A DNA stretch of 16,779 nucleotides from JACJYE01 sp964432875. GTDB taxonomy: Bacteria > Bacteroidota > Bacteroidia > Chitinophagales > Saprospiraceae. The notes beneath the pieces are model-generated. The model was not told the origin of the DNA, made no database searches, and saw nothing but the letters and a program-made list of their open reading frames with translations. This document shows, piece by piece, positions 7,936 through 14,751 of this stretch. The position numbers and the translations under genes were made by a program. The stretch lies in assembly GCA_964432875.1 (NCBI GenBank), contig CAYSPJ010000112.1:1-16779 (forward strand). Direction: 5' to 3'. Every line of letters begins with the position of its first letter. Positions within the stretch are counted from its first letter, which is position 1.

Positions 7936-9645
7936 ATGATGAAATCGAAATATGCTTTTCTGTTGATAATCACATGGATCGCTTCTTCATGTAATGATAT
8001 TTTAGACCTGGAGCCGCTCGACTCCGTGTCTGATGCCGCCGTGTGGAGCGACCCTGCACTGCTGGAACTGTATGTGAATTCCAGATACGATGAGTTGCCG
8101 CATGGCTATGTGCAATGGGCCGGCGGATTGCGAGTGACGGCTCTCACCGACGAATCCTACGACATTCACCAGGGGCCAAGGTTATTGAACCAATACACTC
8201 AGGGCGAAGTAACGCCAACCAATATGCACCTCTTTGGGGGGTTCTGGATACAGGCTTATTCCGCTATCCGAAATCTGAATATTTTTCTTGAGAAGACAGA
8301 CCCCAACCTTGGCAATCCGCAAAGAACCGCACAACTAATCGCCGAAGTACGCTTTCTCAGGGCTTGGTTTTATACCGAATTATTCTCCCGGTACGGGGCG
8401 GTTCCTTTACTCACCCGCACGGTTGCCGTAGGAGAAGCAAATGAGGTTATGGACAGAACACCGGTTGCGGAAATCGTAGCATTTGTTGATGAGGAGCTGA
8501 CGCAGGCTGCCGAGGATCTGCCGGCAAAGCATGAAGGTGCTGATTTTGGTAAAGCAACTAAAGGTGCAGCCTTGGCGCTCAGGTCTAGAGCGCTGCTGTA
8601 TGGGGCAAGCCCGCTTTTTGGCTCAAGTAGCATGGAGGATTGGCAGAAAGTGGCAAGGGCTTGTGAAGATTTGTTTGACTTGGGTACTTACTCGCTGTCT
8701 TCAGATTTCCAAGGCATGTTTTTGAATGGCCGTGACCCTGAAGTTATTTTCTTTAGGCAATTCGTGGGAATACAAGGCCCCAGAATCAATTTTCAACTTG
8801 GATATTATACGCCCTCCGGCGGTCACAATATCGAAGAGTGGAGGCTTCCCAATGGCAATGCCGGCTGGTCTCAGGAGAATCCATTAATGAATCTCGTGGA
8901 TGAATTCGAGACATTAAGCGGCGAGATTCCTGTTGTTGGTTATACTGGAGAAAAAAATAATCTGGCTCCCTTGCTCAACCCCAGAGCAACCGGCTATGAT
9001 CCGGCTGATCCGTACCACAATCGCGACCCTCGATTGGCCTATTCCATTTTCTACGATGGCTCCAGGATCAACGACCGGGAGATTGAATTCTGGGAATGCG
9101 GAAAAGACAGCCGTTGTGAAAGTGTCCAGTTCTGGTGGAATGGCGCGTTAATTGACCATACGATCCGCAAAGGACTGGATCTGGACTGGAAACCCGGAGC
9201 GGGCCTTGCCAGCACAACCCCCTATGTATACATGCGGTTAGCAGAGTTTTATCTTACCTACGCAGAGGCCCAATATCATCTGGGAAATACCGCATTGGCA
9301 GCGCAATATGTGAACAGGGTAAGAGCAAGGCCCGGCGTGGATATGCCGCCCATAGAAAACTCGCAAACAGGCTCCAGCCTGCTCGATAAGATTAAACATG
9401 AACGAAAAATCGAATTGGCATTCGAAGGAAACAGATGGTACGATGCGCGCAGATGGTTGGATGCAGAGCACGATTTTAACGAAGATGCCATAGGGCTTGA
9501 AGTCATCAAAGATGCGATCTCCGGCAATAAAACGTATCGTTACTTCGTCCAGCAGCAACGCTCGTTCCCCCTTAGTCATTATCTTTTTCCTATTCCTGCA
9601 GAGGAAATAAATAAAACCAACTGGCCGCAAAACCCGGGGTATTAA
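7936..9645 (+). CDS. SusD/RagB-family glycan-binding outer-membrane lipoprotein
   Basis: This is the lipoprotein lid that sits on SusC and captures glycan at the cell surface. The frame is open back to 7873, inside susC, but the start is taken as ATG 7936 (7939 equally possible) because it gives a proper lipoprotein signal, MMKSKYAFLLIITWIASSC with Cys19. The protein is then 569 residues, normal for SusD. Family marks: NDILDLEPLDSVSDAAVWSD after the signal, RAWFYTELFSRYGAVPLLTR in the helical TPR-like core, YMRLAEFYLTYAEAQY plus NRVRARPGV in the C-terminal half, HERKIELAFEGNRWYDARRW, and the usual ending LFPIPAEEINKTNWPQNPGY. It is separated from susC by 8 bases and from the next gene by 2, so the genes are co-transcribed. 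Sugar specificity cannot be read from the sequence. Confidence 0.95.
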   Translation: MMKSKYAFLLIITWIASSCNDILDLEPLDSVSDAAVWSDPALLELYVNSRYDELPHGYVQWAGGLRVTALTDESYDIHQGPRLLNQYTQGEVTPTNMHLFGGFWIQAYSAIRNLNIFLEKTDPNLGNPQRTAQLIAEVRFLRAWFYTELFSRYGAVPLLTRTVAVGEANEVMDRTPVAEIVAFVDEELTQAAEDLPAKHEGADFGKATKGAALALRSRALLYGASPLFGSSSMEDWQKVARACEDLFDLGTYSLSSDFQGMFLNGRDPEVIFFRQFVGIQGPRINFQLGYYTPSGGHNIEEWRLPNGNAGWSQENPLMNLVDEFETLSGEIPVVGYTGEKNNLAPLLNPRATGYDPADPYHNRDPRLAYSIFYDGSRINDREIEFWECGKDSRCESVQFWWNGALIDHTIRKGLDLDWKPGAGLASTTPYVYMRLAEFYLTYAEAQYHLGNTALAAQYVNRVRARPGVDMPPIENSQTGSSLLDKIKHERKIELAFEGNRWYDARRWLDAEHDFNEDAIGLEVIKDAISGNKTYRYFVQQQRSFPLSHYLFPIPAEEINKTNWPQNPGY

Positions 9646-9647
9646 CC

Positions 9648-11498
9648 ATGCGACCACCTATCGGGATTATAGCGATCGCGGCGCTTGTTTGTTTCGGTGC
9701 CCTCATTTCTTGTGCAGCTGATAATTGGATGCCCGCTGAGGGAGACGAACCATCCGGTGCTTTCATATCTGAAGTGGACTCCGCCGCTTTCAATATCGGC
9801 ATACCGCTTTACAATGGGGATCAGGGGAAGGAGTTTTTGACCGAATTCAACTCGGATATTCGACCTTATTGGACAGCAGATGCACGAGGTGCTTTTCACC
9901 GCTCGTATTTCAAAAACAATCCCTATCTGAAATGTGTGGCCGAAGAGGGCGCCGGAAGCTTTGGCGCCCGCTTGGCACTGTTCAAAACGCTGTTCGATGA
10001 CCATCCGTTGCCGCGCGTAATTTCGGAAAGGGTAACTGGCTTGAGCTTCAATGCTTTTGGCTATGCAGATCATTCATTGTACGTAAAGGTTTTGGATGTA
10101 TCGGGAAGGGTTTTGGCCGAGCAGCGTTTTCCGCTGGAAGCGATGAAAATCAAAACCTGTGTATTAAATTTCGAAAGCACCAATGCCAAAGAGGTTTTAT
10201 TTTTTACATACTCCAGTGGATCGCAAGACTCCACCCAATTCGGGCTGGATGATATATACCTGAAGACAATAGATTCCCAACCCTTTTCACCGCCAATAGC
10301 TGATGCGGAGTTTCTGGACTGGCTCAAGCGGGCATCCTTTAATTTTTTCGATTGGAACTATGTGGCTTTAACGGGCAATAAAGGCATCGTTTCGGAGTCG
10401 AATACAGACAGGGACAGGGTATCGCTATCCGGTATCGGATATGCCTATGCCGTTTTCATCATTGCTGCTGAAGAGGGCTATATCCGTGCTGAGGATGCAA
10501 AGAGCCGGGTTCAGGCTATGCTCACATGGCAGCTGGATCAGAACTGGTTCGATGGCTCCGGCGGCTGGCACGGTTTTCCGCATCATTATTTCAAAACAGA
10601 CGGTGCTTACTACTGGGCAGATGTGAGTACCATTGACTGGGCGATTTGCGCTGCCGGTATCCGTGTTGCCAAGCAGTATTATGAAAACGACGCGGAAATC
10701 GTCTCCATGGCAGAAACGCTGCTCGCCCGGCCGGATTGGTCAGCGGCTTTGGCGGCAGATGATAAGATTGCCATGGGGTTTGAGGGTTTGAACGGAAAGA
10801 TGAACCCTTACCGCTGGGCCTTGGCATTTTCGGAAGAGACGGAACTGGTTTATCTGGAGGCTGCGGCATCCGGAGATTTACCCGCATCTGTCTTCAACGC
10901 AATCATCCGGGAAAAGAAAAGCGGCTTTTATCCGAGCTGGTTTGGCGCGGGGTTCACCTACAATTGGCTTCAACTCTGGACGGGGCCATTGGAACCTTAT
11001 AAAACGAACTCCATTGCAGCATTTAATATTGATGCTTCCACATCGCAAAGTGCTTTTGGCCGTCCATTGATGGGCTTAACTGCTTGCTCCACAATAAAGG
11101 AGGCGCGTGAAAAAGGATTTTTGAACTGGGGCAGGTATATCAGCAACCAAGGCGGCTCCGTCAGAGGGGCTAACGAAAGCGTAGTCCAGATTTCACCTGC
11201 TCCGTATGGTGCAGCACTGGCGCTGCCCTTCACCTACAGCAAGGCAATCACCGCGCTGCGCGAGTTTGTGAACATGGGATATTACCATGAGTATCTCGGC
11301 CTGCCCGATAACGTACGGATTAATGATTTGCCGGAAGGTATTGGCCGATCGCCGAATTGGGATCCATATGACATCAATATTGGTCCCATCATATTAGCTA
11401 TTGAGCAGGTCCAAAGAAATAAGGTAGGAGCCTTATATCTTAGTGATACACAGGTGATGGATGCATTAGTACAGCTCAAAGAAACCTTCCCGAAATGA
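9648..11498 (+). CDS. Glycoamylase-like (GH144-related) lipoprotein with N-terminal beta domain
   Basis: This 616-residue lipoprotein (signal ending LISC, Cys22) is probably an endo-acting glycan hydrolase on the cell surface. Residues about 45-208 form a beta-rich module with a jelly-roll-like closing strand (DSTQFGLDDIYLKT), perhaps a carbohydrate-binding domain. Residues about 218-616 match the alpha/alpha-barrel 'glycoamylase' family (PF10091) in outline: EFLDWLKRASFNFFDW, GIGYAYAVFIIAAEEGYI, an aromatic stretch FDGSGGWHGFPHHYF, SEETELVYLEAAASGD, FTYNWLQLWTG, and near the end GYYHEYLGLP and DINIGPIILAIEQ. Characterised members related to this family (GH144) are beta-1,2-glucanases. The sequence is divergent, for example STIDWAICAAG where relatives usually show a different helix, so substrate and catalytic residues are not settled. 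It starts 2 bases after SusD. Confidence 0.75.
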   Translation: MRPPIGIIAIAALVCFGALISCAADNWMPAEGDEPSGAFISEVDSAAFNIGIPLYNGDQGKEFLTEFNSDIRPYWTADARGAFHRSYFKNNPYLKCVAEEGAGSFGARLALFKTLFDDHPLPRVISERVTGLSFNAFGYADHSLYVKVLDVSGRVLAEQRFPLEAMKIKTCVLNFESTNAKEVLFFTYSSGSQDSTQFGLDDIYLKTIDSQPFSPPIADAEFLDWLKRASFNFFDWNYVALTGNKGIVSESNTDRDRVSLSGIGYAYAVFIIAAEEGYIRAEDAKSRVQAMLTWQLDQNWFDGSGGWHGFPHHYFKTDGAYYWADVSTIDWAICAAGIRVAKQYYENDAEIVSMAETLLARPDWSAALAADDKIAMGFEGLNGKMNPYRWALAFSEETELVYLEAAASGDLPASVFNAIIREKKSGFYPSWFGAGFTYNWLQLWTGPLEPYKTNSIAAFNIDASTSQSAFGRPLMGLTACSTIKEAREKGFLNWGRYISNQGGSVRGANESVVQISPAPYGAALALPFTYSKAITALREFVNMGYYHEYLGLPDNVRINDLPEGIGRSPNWDPYDINIGPIILAIEQVQRNKVGALYLSDTQVMDALVQLKETFPK

Positions 11499-11543
11499 TT
11501 TCATTGGCAGTTTTGATGCCCTAACTTCAAAAATAGGAATACC

Positions 11544-13205
11544 GTGAAAAAAATCTATCTGAGCTTGTTGCTGGCGATGCTTGGGTCCACCGCATTTTCC
11601 CAAAGCAAATTACCTTATCTCAAAAACAATCAGTTGTGGGTAAATGATAAACCCTACCTGATGATTGCCGGAGAATTGCACAACTCCTCCGCATCCTCCA
11701 TCGGGTACATGCAGGCCATCTGGCCAAAATTGAAAAGCCTGAATCTGAATACAGTACTGGCTATCATTTCATGGGATCAATTTGAACCGGAGGAAGGCAA
11801 ATTTGACTACCAACTGATTGACTACCTGATTGAATATGCAGAGAGGAACAACCTTAAATTGGTGGTCATCTGGTTTGGTTCATGGAAAAACGGCCAGTCC
11901 AGCTACATTCCGCTTTGGGTGAAGCAGGATACCAAACGATTCCCCAGAGTTCAAACTTCAGATGGCCGCAACATTGAAACGCTCTCGGTCTTTTCGGATG
12001 CTTCCCGCGACGCGGACGGCAAAGCGTTCACTGCTTTAATGAAGCGGATCAGCGAGAAAGATGATCATCAAACCGTGATTATGGTTCAGCCGGAAAATGA
12101 AGTGGGTATTTTTCAGGATATTGATTATCGCCGCGAAGCGCTGAAAGCCTATGACAGCCGGGTACCTAAAACACTGATGGATTACCTGAAGTCGAACCAG
12201 AGCACCCTCAAAGAAGAAGTGAAATCGGTTTGGGAAAGTGCCGGTTCCAAAACATCCGGAACGTGGAAGGAAGTATTTGGGAATAATCCGCAATCAAAAG
12301 AGTTTTTCATGGCATGGCATTATGCCCGATACATCAACCACATTGCAGAATCAGGCAGAAAAGCACACGACCTGCCCATGTTTGTCAATGCATGGATTGT
12401 GCAAAAGCCGGATGATTTGCCTGGCGTCTATCCAAATGGAGGTCCGGTCTCCCGCGTAATGGATATTTACAAAGCGGCTGCCCCGGCCATTGATGTGGTG
12501 TGCCCGGATATATATCTCCCCAATTATAAGGAAATATACGCCCAGTATCACCGCAGGTCAGATAACCCCTTGCTGGTGCCGGAATCATCCTTGGATGCAG
12601 CCCGAGCTTTTGTAGGTTTTGCAGAATTTGATGCGATCTGCTTTTCTCCATTTGGTATAGAAGATGCTGTTGGCGATGTTTTATTCAGCGCATCGTATGG
12701 CTTGCTCAACGAGTTAATGCCAGTCATTACTCAATACCAAGGAACGGGGAAAATGCGCGGCATTCATCTCACCGCAGACCATCAGGATGAGGTACTACAG
12801 CTCTCAGGGTATGAAGTGGCGCTTAAGATACAAGACCCCCAAAAACCTGCTTTTGGCCTGATCATACATTCTGCTGAGCAGGAATTTTTGGTGGTAGGTA
12901 TGAATTTTAAAGCCACCTTTCAAAAAGCCTCGGGCAATCAGATTGCGTATATCGGTAAAGTTACCGAGGGGAGATATGTGAAAGGCGAATGGGTAGAGGA
13001 ACGTTGGCTCAATGGTGATGAAACCTATCACCACGAATTGCTAAGGGCGATTGGCCGTGAAATCAGAATAGAATCACGGTATCAATCCAAGGAAACCGAT
13101 TTGAACGTCAATGCAGGCGATCAATTTGTGTATTCGCCGGGCAGCTTCGTGGGCATCATAGCTCCCGCTGTTTATAAAGTAATCTTATACCAAAGAAGCA
13201 AGTGA
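11544..13205 (+). CDS. GH35 family glycosidase with DUF5597 C-terminal region
   Basis: A 553-residue protein with a cleavable signal peptide (MKKIYLSLLLAMLGSTAFSQ), so probably periplasmic. The first 370 residues form a GH35-type TIM barrel: LMIAGELHNSSASS, KLKSLNLNTVLAIISWDQFEP, then MVQPENEVG with Glu186 as likely acid/base, and LLVPESS with Glu347 as likely nucleophile. The remainder (about 375-553) fits the DUF5597 beta domain seen on a GH35 subgroup annotated as beta-galactosidase in many Bacteroidota. The start is GTG 11544, the only codon placing the signal peptide correctly, with a weak AGGA upstream. It follows the glycoamylase-like gene by 45 bases as the last gene of the operon. 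It would attack oligosaccharides imported by SusC. Whether it cuts beta-galactosides or beta-glucosides cannot be read here; GH35 members acting on beta-1,2-glucans are known, as I recall. Confidence 0.85.
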   Translation: MKKIYLSLLLAMLGSTAFSQSKLPYLKNNQLWVNDKPYLMIAGELHNSSASSIGYMQAIWPKLKSLNLNTVLAIISWDQFEPEEGKFDYQLIDYLIEYAERNNLKLVVIWFGSWKNGQSSYIPLWVKQDTKRFPRVQTSDGRNIETLSVFSDASRDADGKAFTALMKRISEKDDHQTVIMVQPENEVGIFQDIDYRREALKAYDSRVPKTLMDYLKSNQSTLKEEVKSVWESAGSKTSGTWKEVFGNNPQSKEFFMAWHYARYINHIAESGRKAHDLPMFVNAWIVQKPDDLPGVYPNGGPVSRVMDIYKAAAPAIDVVCPDIYLPNYKEIYAQYHRRSDNPLLVPESSLDAARAFVGFAEFDAICFSPFGIEDAVGDVLFSASYGLLNELMPVITQYQGTGKMRGIHLTADHQDEVLQLSGYEVALKIQDPQKPAFGLIIHSAEQEFLVVGMNFKATFQKASGNQIAYIGKVTEGRYVKGEWVEERWLNGDETYHHELLRAIGREIRIESRYQSKETDLNVNAGDQFVYSPGSFVGIIAPAVYKVILYQRSK

Positions 13206-13219
13206 CCTTCTTTTTTTTT
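13192..13219 (+). terminator. Weak candidate terminator at the end of the PUL
   Basis: AAAGAAG (13192-13198) pairs with CTTCTTT (13207-13213) around the GH35 stop codon with an 8-base loop, running into nine T residues (13211-13219). The stem is AT-rich and overlaps the stop codon, so it is a weak but well-placed candidate. Confidence 0.35.
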
Positions 13220-13423
13220 GGTTTGAATATGCGTGAACCGGCGTTAAGTACTGCTGTTTACCATTGATTTGTGTTATACTTAGCTCGGTCACTAGAGGTG
13301 AACAAGCTCTTAGGCTTCGAGTCGTGGATTTCGCCAATTGCTGCCCGTCGGTGGTCAGGTGAGTGCTGGTGAGCTGGCCTTCATCCTGAAACGAAGGTCG
13401 TTTTTCAGCCAGATTGGCATGCC

Positions 13424-13454
13424 TTTGTTAGCTAGGCAAGAAAGCATACCTTTG
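13424..13454 (+). promoter_or_regulatory. Consensus Bacteroidota promoter for the ZIP gene
   Basis: TTTG at 13424-13427 and TACCTTTG at 13447-13454 are separated by 19 bases, an exact match to the Bacteroidota consensus TTTG-N19-TAnnTTTG. Transcription would begin about 25 bases before the ATG at 13487. It shares TACCTTTG with the sigma-gene promoter at 1357-1364. Confidence 0.75.
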
Positions 13455-13486
13455 CGTGGGTAAGCCAACATCAAGCCAAGACAGAC

Positions 13487-14311
13487 ATGGAGCAATTCGT
13501 CGAGTATTTTTCCCGGTTTTCCCCGCCCGTACAAGCCCTTTTCGCCACCCTGTTCACTTGGGGCGTGACTGCCCTGGGGGCCTCGCTGGTTTTTTTCTTC
13601 AAGCGTGTCAATCAGCGTTTGATGGATGCGATGCTGGGCATGGCCGCCGGGGTGATGATCGCGGCCAGTTTTTGGTCGTTGCTCCAGCCTGCCATTGAAA
13701 TGAGCCCGGAAGTGAGCGATATGCCGGAATGGTTTCCGGCGCTGATGGGTTTCCTGGGGGGGGCGATTTTCCTGTTTCTGCTCGACAAGCTGCTGCCGCA
13801 CCTGCACTTGGGCCTGGGCATCGAGCAAGCGGAGGGTTTGCCGACCACCTGGCGGCGCAGCGTATTATTGGTACTGGCCATCACCTTGCACAATATCCCG
13901 GAAGGCTTGGCGGTGGGGGTCGCCTTTGGGGCGGCGCCTTTTGGTTTGCCGGGGGCGAGCTTGGGCGCTGCTATTGCCCTGGCAATTGGCATCGGCATCC
14001 AAAATTTCCCCGAAGGGTCTTCGGTATCGGTGCCGTTGCGCCGGGAAGGCATGAGCCGCCGCCGCGCTTTTTGGTACGGCCAGGCCTCCGGTGCAGTTGA
14101 GCCGGTTTTTGGTGTCTTGGGTGCCGTGGCCGTGCTGTCTATCCAGCCTATCCTACCCTATGCCCTGTCTTTTGCCGCTGGTGCCATGATTTATGTAGTA
14201 GTGGAGGAGCTCATCCCCGAAGCTCATCGCAATGGCAATGAAGACCTGGTGACGCTAGCGGTCATTTTCGGATTTAGCATTATGATGGTCTTGGATGTGG
14301 CTTTAGGCTAG
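13487..14311 (+). CDS. ZIP family divalent metal transporter (GufA/ZupT-like)
   Basis: This 274-residue inner-membrane protein probably takes up zinc or related divalent metals. About eight hydrophobic segments are visible. The two metal-site helices carry the ZIP signatures HNIPEGLAVGVAFG (residues 135-148) and QNFPEGSSVSVPLRREG (172-188); His135, Asn136, Glu139, Asn173 and Glu176 are the expected metal ligands. The loop before helix 4 is short with only two histidines (HLHLGLGIE, 105-113), as in bacterial ZIPs. Helix 7 has VVVEELIPEAH. The N-terminus (FATLFTWGVTALGASLVFFF) is as in GufA-type proteins. ATG 13487 is the first in frame and sits 32 bases after a consensus promoter, so the gene is transcribed on its own. 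It is GC-rich like the flanking genes and unrelated to the PUL. Metal specificity cannot be told from sequence. Confidence 0.93.
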   Translation: MEQFVEYFSRFSPPVQALFATLFTWGVTALGASLVFFFKRVNQRLMDAMLGMAAGVMIAASFWSLLQPAIEMSPEVSDMPEWFPALMGFLGGAIFLFLLDKLLPHLHLGLGIEQAEGLPTTWRRSVLLVLAITLHNIPEGLAVGVAFGAAPFGLPGASLGAAIALAIGIGIQNFPEGSSVSVPLRREGMSRRRAFWYGQASGAVEPVFGVLGAVAVLSIQPILPYALSFAAGAMIYVVVEELIPEAHRNGNEDLVTLAVIFGFSIMMVLDVALG

Positions 14312-14350
14312 AAACCGCAGTTTAACATCCACACGCTGCTCAATGGAGCG

Positions 14351-14377
14351 CTTGGCACGCCCTCCGGGCGCGCCAAG
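14351..14377. repeat. Intergenic hairpin resembling the one at 612-644
   Basis: CTTGGCACGCCC (14351-14362) pairs with GGGCGCGCCAAG (14366-14377) with one A-C mismatch and a 3-base loop. The centre (CGCCCTCC then purines then GCGCG) is shared with the hairpin at 612-644. It begins 40 bases after the ZIP stop codon, so it could help end transcription, or be a dispersed genomic repeat. Confidence 0.5.
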
Positions 14378-14387
14378 AGGAAATTGC

Positions 14388-14431
14388 CACGGATTTCACG
14401 GATGCTCACGGATTGGCCGGGCGGCCAATCC
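14388..14431. repeat. Three CACGGAT copies running into a perfect palindrome
   Basis: CACGGAT occurs at 14388-14394, 14397-14403 and 14407-14413 (steps of 9 and 10 bases). The third copy overlaps a palindrome, GGATTGGCCG (14410-14419) with CGGCCAATCC (14422-14431), able to form a hairpin with nine or ten pairs. From memory, similar CACGGATT-type arrays occur between genes in many bacteria; I cannot verify this here. Confidence 0.6.
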
Positions 14432-14495
14432 ATGAACATGGCAGGGCAAGGAGTGCGGGAGGAGAGCCATAGCAATAGCTGCCGCGGGTGGATTA

Positions 14496-14694
14496 CCCCC
14501 TTGAGGGCAATGCCGTTGAATTAAGGGATCTGCCCCTTGAATTCGCTCAAAGAACCCCGAAGGGGTTCAACATGAATAGCCCCGGACGAAGTCCGGGGCA
14601 TCTATTATCAGACTTTTCACGACCCTGTAGGGGTCGAACTTCGCGCAGGATATTCGCCTTGGGGCTTAATTCAACGGCATTGCCCTTTAGGGGG
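14496..14694. repeat. Compound palindromic element with GAA-triloop hairpins (putative mobile non-coding element)
   Basis: Two 30-base arms, 14496-14525 and 14665-14694, are reverse complements with 28 of 30 matches (core gggcaatgccgttgaattaag). The 139 bases between hold three tight hairpins: gaacccc-GAA-ggggttc (14552-14568), gccccggac-GAA-gtccggggc (14579-14599), and gaccc/gggtc at 14621-14635, whose inner T-G pair would leave loop GTA. Two have a C-GAA-G loop, a known exceptionally stable single-stranded DNA hairpin. No protein is credibly encoded. The structure looks like a REP/MITE-type element moved by enzymes encoded elsewhere, or a dispersed repeat with a DNA- or RNA-structural role. 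Confidence 0.7.
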
Positions 14695-14751
14695 CAGGGG
14701 GTGCGGGGGGCAAGCCTCGGCAATGGTCGCCACTTCAACCATTTAACAATA

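Larger units (their letters stand above)
14312..14751. other. Repeat-rich intergenic region between convergent genes
   Basis: No credible gene lies in these 440 bases. It holds, in order, a hairpin (14351-14377), three CACGGAT copies leading into a palindrome (14388-14431), a compound palindromic element (14496-14694), and an imperfect direct repeat on both sides of that element (14451-14483 and 14699-14731). No canonical hairpin-plus-T-run terminator was seen for either convergent gene; the hairpins may serve that role. Confidence 0.7.

Noticed and set aside
13376..13408. Hairpin plus five T residues before the ZIP promoter
   Set aside because: ggccttc/gaaggtc is a short stem with a ten-base loop, a competing hairpin (CTGAAACGA with TCGTTTTTCAG) uses the T-run, and it lies about 170 bases past the PUL end.
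13355..13828. A 157-codon open frame on the - strand
   Set aside because: It overlaps the ZIP promoter and 5' half of the ZIP gene, and its sequence is low-complexity and His/Gln/Arg-rich.
14388..14413. CACGGAT copies as a CRISPR array
   Set aside because: Repeats are seven bases with two- or three-base gaps, far too short for repeats and spacers, and no cas genes are present.
14547..14738. A 63-codon open frame on the - strand in the palindromic element
   Set aside because: It is built from the repeat arms and hairpins (for example CPLKGNAVELSPKAN and GLRPGLF), so it is translated repeat and not a gene.
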